Below the pieces are notes generated by a model. That model had not been told where the DNA came from. It saw only the letters and a list, made by a program, of their open reading frames with translations, and ran no database searches. A stretch of 64,000 bases of DNA from Ewingella americana. GTDB lineage: Bacteria; Pseudomonadota; Gammaproteobacteria; Enterobacterales; Enterobacteriaceae. The position numbers and the translations under genes are program-made. This document shows positions 40,574-49,889 of this stretch, one piece after another. The stretch covers positions 124,001 through 188,000 of the forward strand of contig NZ_RCZD01000004.1 in assembly GCF_006438725.1 (NCBI RefSeq). The letters are read 5' to 3'. Position 1 is the first letter of the stretch; each line of letters begins with the position of its first letter.

Positions 40574-41791
40574 ATGGAACAACAGCGCCGCGCCGTTCAT
40601 AACGGCTGGTATCACGAAACACAATCCAGCCAGCAGGGTCACCTGCCGCCCGCCCCGCACGCGGCACAGGTTGATGATCGTTTTTTGCTTGGGCTTGATA
40701 CTCAACTGGACCCGACATTACGCCAGCTGTTTGGGGAACATAGTGGCCTTCTGCATGCATCTCGTGCCTGTTATGACGCCCTTTTCCCTGAAAAGGTGGC
40801 ATTATCCCGTACGGCAACGTTATCGATTTATGACCGTCTGAGCAGCGCCCTGACGGTAGCGCAGGTTACCGGTGTACAACCGCTTTGTAGCCATTACGCT
40901 GCCCGCCTCGCCCCGCTTTCCAGCCCTGACGCCTCCCGTGAAAGCAACATTCGACAGACCCACATCACTCAGTTTTCCCGCCTGCTGGCCACGCACCCCA
41001 CCCTTATTACCCCACAGATGTTAAAACAGTTGGCTGACATTGGTCTAAGTACGCAGGATATTGTGACGTTTACTCAACTGATTGGTTTTGTCAGCTATCA
41101 GGCGCGTGTTCTGGCGGTACTGGGTGCGTTACGTGGGCGCATCGCGGCGGTATTACCCGGTTTCCCGGCCCCTGAGTCCTGCGTTCAGCACGGTTTTTCC
41201 CTCACATCGCGCCAGTGGCAGGCACGTTTACCTGAGGTGGATCTCACTTGCGCCAGCAAACAGCAGCTCGATGTGCTGGACCTCATCGCGCCGGAGGCCC
41301 GTTCATCATCGTTCTACCGCTTACTGGTACAGGATGCTCCCTGTCTTAGCGAGTTCTCCGCCGTCTTTAACCACGTGATGCAGGCCAGAGCGCAAAAGAA
41401 AGCCACCTGGCGTGAGCTGGCAGCGGTAGCCACTTCGCGACTTAACGGATGCGTGTACTGCGCGGCTATCCACGGACGCTTCTATCTGGAAGCGGGTGGT
41501 GATGAGGGGAAAATTGAGTGGCTGTTCAGCGAGAGCAATGCCGTGGAACGTCGCACGGCCCACCGCTCCACTGACGCTTATAACGAGGACAAGGTCACTC
41601 CAGAATACGTTTTATTGCAGGTGACGACAGCGCTGACGCAAACACCGGAACGTTTCAACGCCGATGAACTTCATGCCCTCTCTGATGCCGGTTACAGCGC
41701 AGCCCAATCGTTGGACATTCTGCTAACCAGTGCGCTTTTTGCTTGGTCAAACCGCCTGATTCAAACGTTAGGCGACGCCACGGCGCGTTAA
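40574..41791 (+). CDS. CMD/AhpD-domain protein (Avi_7170/Avi_7169-type fusion)
   Basis: From ATG at 40574 (AAAGGA upstream) the protein has 405 residues (MEQQRRAVHNGWYHETQSSQ). It appears as two carboxymuconolactone-decarboxylase-like halves. The second contains the AhpD-type redox motif CVYCAAIHGRFY, with two cysteines and a histidine. The paired CMD and alkylhydroperoxidase-domain proteins known from Rhizobiales-type loci are probably fused here. It may reduce peroxides, but the substrate is unknown. It lies between sapF and dtpA, where E. coli has other genes. Confidence 0.75.
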   Translation: MEQQRRAVHNGWYHETQSSQQGHLPPAPHAAQVDDRFLLGLDTQLDPTLRQLFGEHSGLLHASRACYDALFPEKVALSRTATLSIYDRLSSALTVAQVTGVQPLCSHYAARLAPLSSPDASRESNIRQTHITQFSRLLATHPTLITPQMLKQLADIGLSTQDIVTFTQLIGFVSYQARVLAVLGALRGRIAAVLPGFPAPESCVQHGFSLTSRQWQARLPEVDLTCASKQQLDVLDLIAPEARSSSFYRLLVQDAPCLSEFSAVFNHVMQARAQKKATWRELAAVATSRLNGCVYCAAIHGRFYLEAGGDEGKIEWLFSESNAVERRTAHRSTDAYNEDKVTPEYVLLQVTTALTQTPERFNADELHALSDAGYSAAQSLDILLTSALFAWSNRLIQTLGDATAR

Positions 41792-42363
41792 TCATCATCC
41801 TATCCCCCTGCTCGCTATCAGTACGGTTTGCCCTGCTGATAGCTGACTTACCTGACGGCTGAAGACGGTTAATCATCAGAAGTCGTACTAATCTTATTTT
41901 CTAACTGAAATTTAGTGTTAAAAAGTGAAGTTGATCACATTAGGATCACCACTCTGCCTGTTAGGCCTTTTCGAACACATTCTGTCATGCGGGAAATTCT
42001 GCAACAGAATAATCACGCAACGTTTATGCTCCGTTTATTCATTCAATATCAAACATATTCACTACTCTCAAACTAAAAATCCTGATAATCCACGACAACG
42101 CCACCAGTTTATTATTCATACGATAGATTCATTTGCTGAATAGCGAAAACATAATTTTTAATTCTGCATAACATTTCGAACATAGTTTCATCAGGCTGGA
42201 ACGGATATATGTAACGGAATATGTCAAACTCCTTGCCTCGCTTACGAAGATAGGGAACATTACCCGCCGTCATCCCATCTTATAACAATGCAAAGGGTGC
42301 TTAATTCGCGCCACTTTTGCGTCTCCTGTCGTTCAGGACAGGGAGTGATAAACAGAGGTACTA
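41792..42363. other. Long upstream region of dtpA
   Basis: About 570 bases hold no convincing gene. It is AT-rich between 41880 and 42200. A hairpin CCTGTC-GTTCA-GGACAGG at about 42328-42344 lies just before the ribosome site (AGAGGT) and would be in the dtpA leader. Promoter elements were not assigned with confidence; E. coli dtpA is under OmpR control, which may also apply here. Confidence 0.5.
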
Positions 42364-43878
42364 GTGTCAACAGCAAACAAAAACACATCAAAGGATGAAA
42401 GCGTCAGCCTGAATGCTTTCAAACAACCTAAAGCGTTCTACCTGATCTTCTCCATCGAGTTATGGGAACGTTTTGGTTACTACGGCCTGCAGGGGATCAT
42501 GGCGGTTTACCTGGTCAAGATGCTTGGCCTGAGTGAAGCGGATTCCATTACCCTGTTCTCGTCGTTCAGCGCACTGGTTTATGGTTTCGTTGCCATCGGC
42601 GGCTGGTTGGGCGATAAAGTCCTCGGCTCAAAACGCGTGATCGTACTGGGTGCCATTGTTCTGGCTCTGGGCTACTCATTCGTTGCCTACTCCGGCCACG
42701 ACATTTTCTGGGTCTACCTCGGTATGGCGACCATCGCTGTCGGTAGTGGTCTGTTTAAAGCAAATCCATCCTCATTGCTTTCAACCTGCTACGAAAAAGA
42801 TGACCCGCGTCTTGATGGCGCATTCACCATGTATTACATGTCAGTGAACATTGGTTCCTTCTTCTCTATGCTGGCAACCCCTTGGTTGGCTGCCACCTAT
42901 GGCTGGAGCGTCGCGTTCTCTCTTAGCGTGGTCGGCATGCTGATCACCTTGCTGAACTTCATGTTCTGCCGCAAATGGGTGAAACGTCAGGGCTCGAAAC
43001 CAGACTTCAAACCGCTGCAATTCAAGAAATTGCTGATGGTACTGGTGGGAGTTGTTGCGCTGGTGTGCATTTCAAGCTGGTTACTGCACAACCAGACTAT
43101 TGCTCGTCTGGTACTGGCCGTGGTGTCTATTGGTATCATTATTGTTTTTGCGAAAGAAACCTTTGCGATGCAGGGTATTGCCCGCCGTAAGATGATTGTC
43201 GCCTTCCTGCTGATGCTGGAAGCGGTAGTGTTCTTCGTGCTGTACAGCCAGATGCCGACATCACTGAACTTCTTTGCTATCCATAACGTGAACCACGATC
43301 TGCTGGGCATCAGATTCCAGCCAGAGCAGTTCCAGGCGCTTAACCCGTTCTGGATCATGGTAGCCAGCCCGATTCTGGCAGCGATTTACACTAAAGTGGG
43401 TAACGGGTTACCGATGCCGCATAAATTCGCGATTGGTATGGTGCTCTGTTCAGGTGCGTTCCTGGTGTTGCCATGGGGCGCAAGCTTAGCCAATGAGCAG
43501 GGTATTGTTTCCGTAAACTGGCTGGTGCTGAGCTATGCACTGCAAAGTATCGGTGAGTTGATGATCTCTGGTCTGGGTCTGGCGATGGTGGCACAGTTGG
43601 TTCCACAGCGTCTGATGGGCTTTATCATGGGCGCATGGTTCCTGACCACGGCTGCGGCGGCAATCATTGCCGGTTATGTTGCCAACCTGACCGCCGTCCC
43701 TGCTGATATCCAGGACAGCCACGCTTCTCTGGCGATTTACAGCCATGTGTTCATGCAGATTGGTATTGCGACAGGTGTTATCGCGCTGCTGATGCTGCTG
43801 ACTGCCTCTAAACTGCATCGTATGACGCTCGATCGTGCTGATGACGACAAAGCGCACGAACTGGCCGCGGCTAAATAA
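42364..43878 (+). CDS. dtpA: Di/tripeptide permease DtpA (TppB)
   Basis: This 504-residue POT/PTR family proton-peptide symporter starts GTG ([20 protein letters not shown]). It has the family motif ExxERFxYYG as [13 protein letters not shown], and [26 protein letters not shown] and 12 or more membrane helices. Sequence follows E. coli DtpA closely from [20 protein letters not shown] on. AGAGGT precedes the start. A terminator follows, with a pentamer repeat between. Confidence 0.96.
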   Translation: MSTANKNTSKDESVSLNAFKQPKAFYLIFSIELWERFGYYGLQGIMAVYLVKMLGLSEADSITLFSSFSALVYGFVAIGGWLGDKVLGSKRVIVLGAIVLALGYSFVAYSGHDIFWVYLGMATIAVGSGLFKANPSSLLSTCYEKDDPRLDGAFTMYYMSVNIGSFFSMLATPWLAATYGWSVAFSLSVVGMLITLLNFMFCRKWVKRQGSKPDFKPLQFKKLLMVLVGVVALVCISSWLLHNQTIARLVLAVVSIGIIIVFAKETFAMQGIARRKMIVAFLLMLEAVVFFVLYSQMPTSLNFFAIHNVNHDLLGIRFQPEQFQALNPFWIMVASPILAAIYTKVGNGLPMPHKFAIGMVLCSGAFLVLPWGASLANEQGIVSVNWLVLSYALQSIGELMISGLGLAMVAQLVPQRLMGFIMGAWFLTTAAAAIIAGYVANLTAVPADIQDSHASLAIYSHVFMQIGIATGVIALLMLLTASKLHRMTLDRADDDKAHELAAAK

Positions 43879-43880
43879 AT

Positions 43881-43915
43881 ACAGAACAGAACAGAACAGA
43901 ACAGAACAGAACAGA
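43881..43915. repeat. Pentanucleotide tandem repeat ACAGA x7
   Basis: Seven exact copies of ACAGA lie between the dtpA stop and its terminator. As a 3' untranslated repeat it may vary in copy number by slippage, without a frame effect. Confidence 0.95.
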
Positions 43916-43932
43916 TTTCACGATGGTTGACG

Positions 43933-43961
43933 AACGCCTCCGCAAGGGGGCGTTTTTTTTT
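43933..43961 (+). terminator. dtpA terminator
   Basis: AACGCC-TCC-GCAA-GGG-GGCGTT followed by eight or more Ts forms a strong rho-independent terminator. Confidence 0.9.
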
Positions 43962-43996
43962 GCTCTGGCTTGCTGTTTTATTGCGAAAATACTTGG

Positions 43997-45010
43997 CTAA
44001 CCAAGGACATAGCGCCCTTTCCCGGCTTGTTTGGCGCGGTACATAGCGGCATCGGCACGAGCCATTAGCGTATCGGGAATCAAGTGCTGCCTGGCACGTC
44101 CGAAGCAAACACCAATACTGGCCGACAGCGCGACCGGTATACCCGCCACTTTCTCGATACTTCCCAACGCTGCCAGCAAGCCATTGCAAATACGGCTGAC
44201 GTCACTTTCACTGTGCTCGAGCTGATGCAGCAGGATAGTGAACTCATCCCCGGCCAGGCGCGCAACAATATCCTGCGTACGGACATTATCCCGCAGCACA
44301 TGACCAAAAAATTTGAGCACCAGATCACCAAATTCATGGCCATAAGTGTCGTTGTAGGCTTTGAAATTATCGATATCCAGAAACAGTAGCGCCATATCCC
44401 GGTCAGCACTTTCTTGCTGACCGACCAGATAATCGAGTGACTGCTGGAAAGCACGGCGATTGGGTAATCCGGTCAATGCATCATGATTGGCTTCATATTC
44501 CAACTGGGCTTTATACTGCAAATTTTCCAGGCTGAAGATAAAACTTTGGACCAGCGCCGTCAGATCGCACAGCGTTTGCCGGTCTTCATCGCTCCAGTGC
44601 CGGATTTTATCGTCCACCAGACAAAAAGTGCCCAGCGCGACGCCATCTTGTGAAAGTAGCGGGCAGCCCGCATAGAACACGATGTGGGGTGCCCCGGTGA
44701 CCAGCGGGTTGTCGTGAAATCGCAGATCCAGCCGGGCATCCATCACAATCGTAGGTTCTGGCTGTAAAATCGTATGGCCACAAAAAGAGGTGTCGCGCGG
44801 AGCCTGGTTAAAGTCGATACCGACAAATGAAAGAAACCACTGTTTGTCCGCATCAATCAGCGAAACCAGCACCCCCTTGACTTGAAAATAACGGGCAGCC
44901 AGGCGGGTGATGCGATCGATCTCCTCAACTCTGGGCATGTCAATAATGCCCAGAGTTGCCAGTAATCTCAGACGTGCCGATTCATCAATAGACAGTTGCG
45001 GAACTACCAT
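43997..45010 (-). CDS. GAF-GGDEF diguanylate cyclase
   Basis: This 337-residue soluble protein has a GAF sensor domain (about 25-160; DTSFCGHTILQPEPTIVMDA) and a GGDEF domain (about 170-335). The active-site motif is AGDEF (253-257), metal-binding LDIDNFKAYNDTYG is intact, and an inhibitory RxxD site (RTQD, 244-247) lies five residues before it. It should make c-di-GMP with product feedback. It is convergent with dtpA. A second c-di-GMP protein lies 5 kb to the right. Confidence 0.93.
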   Translation of the reverse strand: MVVPQLSIDESARLRLLATLGIIDMPRVEEIDRITRLAARYFQVKGVLVSLIDADKQWFLSFVGIDFNQAPRDTSFCGHTILQPEPTIVMDARLDLRFHDNPLVTGAPHIVFYAGCPLLSQDGVALGTFCLVDDKIRHWSDEDRQTLCDLTALVQSFIFSLENLQYKAQLEYEANHDALTGLPNRRAFQQSLDYLVGQQESADRDMALLFLDIDNFKAYNDTYGHEFGDLVLKFFGHVLRDNVRTQDIVARLAGDEFTILLHQLEHSESDVSRICNGLLAALGSIEKVAGIPVALSASIGVCFGRARQHLIPDTLMARADAAMYRAKQAGKGRYVLG

Positions 45011-45162
45011 AGTGCGTTCTCAATTGAAATCGGGGGCGTTTTGGCAAGTCTACTGCTTTTAGAGATAAAGCCTCTGGAAATAGCGTGCTCAGGAACAAAA
45101 ATCAGAATACTGACAGATCAAATTTCGCGTAAAGAATCAACATTCAGATTACATTTTCACTT

Positions 45163-46194
45163 TCATAATGAGCTTACCCAGTTAACATGAGTAGCATCAG
45201 CCTGCCCCTCCAGCTTCTCTGCCTGACGAAATCTTTCCCGCATTTCTTTCGGCGTTGCACCATAGACTTCGTTGAAATAGCGCCGTAATGCGCTGAGTTC
45301 CAACCCGCACTGGCGTGCGATGGCGGCCAGACTGTGATCCGACATAGACGACGAACGCAGTAAACGCTTTGCCAACAATAACCGACGGTTGCGGACAAAC
45401 TGTGCAATACCGCCCAGCGGTTCAAACAACCGATAGAGTCCCGAGCGGGAAATGGCAAACGACTTGCACATGGCATCGACGCTAATCGGCGAGGCAATGT
45501 GCTTTTCGATATGCAGACAGATACGCTCCAGACGCGCGCTTTGCTCGAAGGGATGCTCCACTTTTTTCCCCGCCACCAGATGCAGCGTTTGCAAAAATAC
45601 CGAAGCAGCACCTTCGCCGGTACTCAGCACTTCCTGCTCGGTCATCTGGTCAAACACTTGCACCATGGTGGCAAAGTGATTGCGCAAAATGATATTCACT
45701 GGCGAAGAGGCAAGAATGTGCTTACCGTGTAACGAGGCAATATCGACATTAAAATGCAGGCTGTGCTTGGGCATAATAATGTACTGATAGGTGCAAAGGC
45801 GGGGTTTTAAATCCCCCGGATAGACCCGAATTTGAATAGGCTGAGACATATCCTGTATCAGAATATCGCCCTGCGTCATCTGGAAGCGGCGGCCGAAACA
45901 TTGCACATCCATACCGCCGATAATGACGATAAAGATAACGATATGATCGGGCATGGAAAATAAGTTGCCGTACTGTCGGTTAATGTCATGTTCGCTGACG
46001 GTGAGCACACCCCCGATCACGCGACCAAAATTATAGCCCGTCACGCCCCAGTCAAATCCATCGCGATTATTGTCTGGAAGTTCCAGCTTAAAGCCTGCGC
46101 TGGACATGCCATCTTCCCATTCATAAAAACGAGTTTCAAAATCCTGGTAGATATTGGCTGAATCAACAATTTTCCGTGAAGAGGAATCGCTCAT
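45163..46194 (-). CDS. AraC-family regulator
   Basis: From ATG at 46194 the protein has 343 residues (MSDSSSRKIVDSANIYQDFE), an AraC_binding_2-like N-terminal half and a C-terminal double HTH (SVDAMCKSFAISRSGLYRLF, SLAAIARQCGLELSALRRYF, EVYGATPKEMRERF). A longer frame to 46254 is not supported. It lies downstream of and in line with the hydrolase pair and may respond to their substrate. Confidence 0.9.
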   Translation of the reverse strand: MSDSSSRKIVDSANIYQDFETRFYEWEDGMSSAGFKLELPDNNRDGFDWGVTGYNFGRVIGGVLTVSEHDINRQYGNLFSMPDHIVIFIVIIGGMDVQCFGRRFQMTQGDILIQDMSQPIQIRVYPGDLKPRLCTYQYIIMPKHSLHFNVDIASLHGKHILASSPVNIILRNHFATMVQVFDQMTEQEVLSTGEGAASVFLQTLHLVAGKKVEHPFEQSARLERICLHIEKHIASPISVDAMCKSFAISRSGLYRLFEPLGGIAQFVRNRRLLLAKRLLRSSSMSDHSLAAIARQCGLELSALRRYFNEVYGATPKEMRERFRQAEKLEGQADATHVNWVSSL

Positions 46195-46322
46195 TTCCGC
46201 ACCATGCAGTAAGAATATTCCTAAAAGATAATCTACCCTGTTGTGACAAATCAATAGAATAAAAAAACGTCAACCTTGGCCGACGTTCAATTTTACTGCG
46301 GTATCAGATTTACCCCTATTAT

Positions 46323-47309
46323 TCAGGGCAGATAGAAATCTGCCACCGCACGGAAAACCTGCAAACGATTCTTCTCCATCAGCATCATGTGCGTGGCCTC
46401 CCCTATTTCCACCCAGCGCCGTTCGGGAGAAGCAGTAAACGAGGTGAAATATGCCGTCATCAGACGCAACGGGACATCAGCATCCCATTCACCATGCACC
46501 AGCAACACCGGCCGGGTTATCTCTTGTGGCCGATAAAACGGGCGGTTTACGCTCCAGAAATCGCGCACATCCTGAACCGTGCCGTTCACAGCCCTCATGG
46601 CCGCAGGCTGGTAGCGATCGCTTTGCGGATCTTCTGCCAGCGAAGCCGCCGCCCAGGCTTCAAACCACCCTGCCGGAATGAGTTCTTCCTGCTTGTCCGC
46701 TGGTGCGGCGCTCACCCAGCGCATTTTGCTCTCGCCCACAGCGACCCGACGGTAGGCCCCGAGTTTACCGCCTTCATCTAGCCGTGCACCCTGGTCATTC
46801 AGCCATTGAGGTGCCAGTACCACCAACCGGTTTACCTTGTCATTGTTGCGGCTGGTATAAGCACCTGCCACGCTGCCGCCCCATGACATACCGAATATCT
46901 GGACACGCGGTAAATCAAGCGAATCGCGAACCCACTCCACGGCCTGGGCCAAATCACGCACGCCGGTTTCGGTGCCATACAACGGTGGATTATCCTCCGG
47001 CGGCACGTCCATTTCTGCTGGACGGGTCGAATGCCCATAACCACGGACATCCACCGCGTAGACGTTAAGGCCACGCAACGCCAGCGCATCCATAAACGAA
47101 AGGCCGTCGAGACGCACGTCATACAAACTGCCCGAGGAATAGGTCGCACCGTGGATCATCACCAGCGTGTTGTCGGCATTAAACGCGGCCTGCGAGCGCA
47201 AATACTTTCGCCGCAGGTGCAGGCGAATGCCCGGCGTGTCGCTGTCAATCATGATCGATTCGGTGACGATATTGTCAGTATTGAAAACAGATTCAGATTT
47301 GCTATTCAT
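46323..47309 (-). CDS. Alpha/beta hydrolase
   Basis: From ATG at 47309 (AAGG upstream) the 328-residue protein starts MNSKSESVFNTDNIVTESIM. It has the oxyanion-hole HGATYSSG, nucleophile GMSWGGS, acid in HGEWDADVP and histidine in GEATHMM, so the catalytic triad is complete. Substrate unknown. It follows the MBL-fold gene closely, suggesting a two-enzyme hydrolytic unit. A start at 47336 would overlap that gene by four bases. Confidence 0.88.
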   Translation of the reverse strand: MNSKSESVFNTDNIVTESIMIDSDTPGIRLHLRRKYLRSQAAFNADNTLVMIHGATYSSGSLYDVRLDGLSFMDALALRGLNVYAVDVRGYGHSTRPAEMDVPPEDNPPLYGTETGVRDLAQAVEWVRDSLDLPRVQIFGMSWGGSVAGAYTSRNNDKVNRLVVLAPQWLNDQGARLDEGGKLGAYRRVAVGESKMRWVSAAPADKQEELIPAGWFEAWAAASLAEDPQSDRYQPAAMRAVNGTVQDVRDFWSVNRPFYRPQEITRPVLLVHGEWDADVPLRLMTAYFTSFTASPERRWVEIGEATHMMLMEKNRLQVFRAVADFYLP

Positions 47310-47332
47310 GGCATTGACCTTGTTTGATGTCA

Positions 47333-48229
47333 TCACAGGAACTGCCAGTGGAAAGCGTCAGCGTCACGGGTGATCCGTCCGGCCGAGCTGGCAGCAAAAT
47401 GGGTGCTAAACCAGACAGCCTGACGTTCTGCGGCATATTGCAGACTCCACAGGCGCGACGCACGGGCAGAGCCTGCAAATTCGCAGTACATCGAGTTGAG
47501 CTCCGGGTAGTACACCTGCAACGGGTGATGCAGAATATCGCCCGCGAAAAAGGCCTCCTCGCCCTGCGACTGAATGCTGATGGACATGTGATCAAGGCTG
47601 TGACCGGGCGTGGGAATGAAATGCACGCCGTCGAGCACTTCGCCGCCACCGCGTGGGACGAAGCGCGCCTGTCCGGCCTTGATCACTGGCAATACGCTGT
47701 CGTTAAAGATATCGATACCAGGGATCGCGGCATCATTGTCACGGGCCGGAGAGGTGAAATGCTCGGCCTCAGTAGCAGACATCAGGTAGGTGGCCTTCGG
47801 GAATGTCGGCACCCACTGTCCGTCAACTAACCGGGTATTCCAGCCCACATGATCAACATGAAGATGGGTCAGTAAGACGTAATCGACCTCTTGCGGGCTG
47901 ACGCCTGCTGCGGCCAGTTTCGCCAGAAAATCCGTCTGCAAGTGGTGAAATACCGGTTTGTCTGGGCGCTCTTTGTCATTGCCTGACGCAGTATCCACCA
48001 GCAGAGTGAATTCGGGTGACTGCACCAGCCAGCAGTGCGTGCTCTGCACCAGCGTCTGATCGTCAGCATCCAGATTTTCGGGGATCAGCCATTCGCGGTG
48101 TTTTTCCAATGCCGCTGGCTGCCAGTTTTCACCTAATAATACGGCGGGGTGGGCACCTCTGAGCGTCATTTCATCAATACGGGTGATTTTGAGAGAACCG
48201 ACGTAAAAAACCTTATTTTCGCGTTTCAT
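47333..48229 (-). CDS. MBL-fold metallohydrolase
   Basis: This 298-residue protein has the metallo-beta-lactamase motif THLHVDHVGW, a downstream HTPGHSLDH-type histidine (IPTPGHSLDHMS) and FFAGDILHH, so both metal sites are complete. Such enzymes include lactonases and thioester or ester hydrolases; the substrate is unknown. It is divergent from the LysR gene, the likely regulator. Confidence 0.88.
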   Translation of the reverse strand: MKRENKVFYVGSLKITRIDEMTLRGAHPAVLLGENWQPAALEKHREWLIPENLDADDQTLVQSTHCWLVQSPEFTLLVDTASGNDKERPDKPVFHHLQTDFLAKLAAAGVSPQEVDYVLLTHLHVDHVGWNTRLVDGQWVPTFPKATYLMSATEAEHFTSPARDNDAAIPGIDIFNDSVLPVIKAGQARFVPRGGGEVLDGVHFIPTPGHSLDHMSISIQSQGEEAFFAGDILHHPLQVYYPELNSMYCEFAGSARASRLWSLQYAAERQAVWFSTHFAASSAGRITRDADAFHWQFL

Positions 48230-48303
48230 TGCATACCTTCACTTGTCTGGCGGGTGAAAGCATCGTATAAATCTCTTAATCATTACTCAAATCGATGCGA
48301 AGC

Positions 48304-49251
48304 ATGACAACTATTGATCATTTCAATTTACGAAATTTTGACCTCAATTTGCTGATTGCTTTTGACGCGATGATGGAGGAACTGAACGTCACCCGAGCCG
48401 CCGCGCGCTTGAAGATCCAACAACCGGCCATGAGCCACTCACTGAAAACGCTGCGTATGCTGTTTGATGATGAGCTGTTTGTGCGGGTCGGGCAGACGAT
48501 GAAACCGACGTCGCGTGCGCGCAGCCTGGCGAGTCGGGTGAGAGCAGTACTGCAAAAAGCCGAAGATGCATTGGCCTTCAGCGAACAATTTTCGCCGCTC
48601 ACTGAGCAACGAACCTTCCGGCTGGGGTTCTCCAGCGAGCTGGAAGTGCATCTGCTGCCGGAACTGATGGCACATTTGCGGGTCGTTGCGCCGGGCGTGC
48701 GCCTGGTCGCACGCCACGCCGAGCGGCAGAATTTGCATGCTCTGCTCAATAGCGGTGACATCGATCTGGCCATCGGGTGTTTTGGCGAACAGGCGCAATG
48801 GCAGCGAAGCGAAATCCTGTTCGAAGAGCAGTTAGCCTGTTGTTTTAATCCCGCGCTTATGCCCTTTACCTCGCCGATAGGCCAGCAGGATTATCTCACT
48901 CAACCTCACGCCCTGATGTCGTTTACAGGCAGCCTGATGGGGTGTGTCGAGAATGCGTTTAACCGTGCAGGCGCCTCACTCAACGCCGTGTTCTCCGCGC
49001 CAAACTTCCTGGCACTGCTCTCCTTCGCCCAGCACTCACCGGTGCTGGTGACGCTACCGAGCCGTATTGCGCGCCGCTACGGAAAACTCTTCGGACTGGT
49101 ATTGTGTCCCGTGCCGTTACAGCTGGAAGTGTTTCCGAACTCCATCGTCTGGCCAGTGAATGCGGACAGCGATCCGGCCCTGGAATGGTTGCGCGAACAA
49201 ATCAGGGACGTTAATCAACGCATTGAACCGGCAGATGTTGTGGCACATTAA
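48304..49251 (+). CDS. LysR-family regulator
   Basis: From MTTIDHFNLRNFDLNLLIAF the protein of about 315 residues has the LysR winged HTH (NVTRAAARLKIQQPAMSHSL, LFDDELFVRVGQTMKPTSRA) and a type 2 periplasmic-binding-like effector domain. It is divergent from the MBL-fold gene with about 70 bases between, the typical arrangement for LysR control of a neighbouring catabolic operon. A start at 48295 is also open. Confidence 0.9.
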   Translation: MTTIDHFNLRNFDLNLLIAFDAMMEELNVTRAAARLKIQQPAMSHSLKTLRMLFDDELFVRVGQTMKPTSRARSLASRVRAVLQKAEDALAFSEQFSPLTEQRTFRLGFSSELEVHLLPELMAHLRVVAPGVRLVARHAERQNLHALLNSGDIDLAIGCFGEQAQWQRSEILFEEQLACCFNPALMPFTSPIGQQDYLTQPHALMSFTGSLMGCVENAFNRAGASLNAVFSAPNFLALLSFAQHSPVLVTLPSRIARRYGKLFGLVLCPVPLQLEVFPNSIVWPVNADSDPALEWLREQIRDVNQRIEPADVVAH

Positions 49252-49344
49252 TGCAATAATTAGATTGAATTGGATGAGCGTTATTCCGGTGACACTCCAC
49301 TTTTGCTACGCTTTACTTAACGCTTCCCTGCGCAAAATAACAGG

Positions 49345-49626
49345 ATGTCAGTCATGAATAATAAAAAAGTCCTGGATGAAGGGCGGCAACTAAAACGCCT
49401 GAATGCCGAAACACGGCGGCAGTCACATATGTATAAATGGTTTGCGTTTATCGCTGCCCTCGATTGCATTTTGGTTATTTTCTATGATCAGGACATGCGC
49501 AATATCGTTTTTTCCGCCGGGGTTTGCATCGTTTGTACTTTTTTGTGGATCAAAGGACGGAATCAATCGCGGAAGTACCGCCGGGAGTGGAATGAAAAAT
49601 ACAATCCTAATGATAAAGTGCCCTGA
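49345..49626 (+). CDS. Small two-helix membrane protein
   Basis: This 93-residue protein (MSVMNNKKVLDEGRQLKRLN) has two predicted membrane helices (WFAFIAALDCILVIFY and NIVFSAGVCIVCTFLWI) and charged ends. ATG at 49354 is an alternative start. No family recognised. It stands alone between the LysR and the PAS-GGDEF-EAL genes. Confidence 0.6.
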   Translation: MSVMNNKKVLDEGRQLKRLNAETRRQSHMYKWFAFIAALDCILVIFYDQDMRNIVFSAGVCIVCTFLWIKGRNQSRKYRREWNEKYNPNDKVP

Positions 49627-49889
49627 TAATTTTAAAGGTTTGGCTCCCCGTCAACCCAGCCAAAAATCTTTTCGAATCAACTGATTGATATTCCTCCGCA
49701 TAAAATATCGCTTACCTGACTTAGTGCATGATAAGTGATTGAATTTCAAAATTTAAAAACTACTGTAATCTTCTCAGCACAATGTGAGTAATAATTAGAA
49801 TATTCTGCAACTTTTCCAGGCTCTCTTTATTTGCGTCGGGCTACCCCTTCGCCCTGATAGACTCATTTTCTGCTCAGGATTGTTAACTC

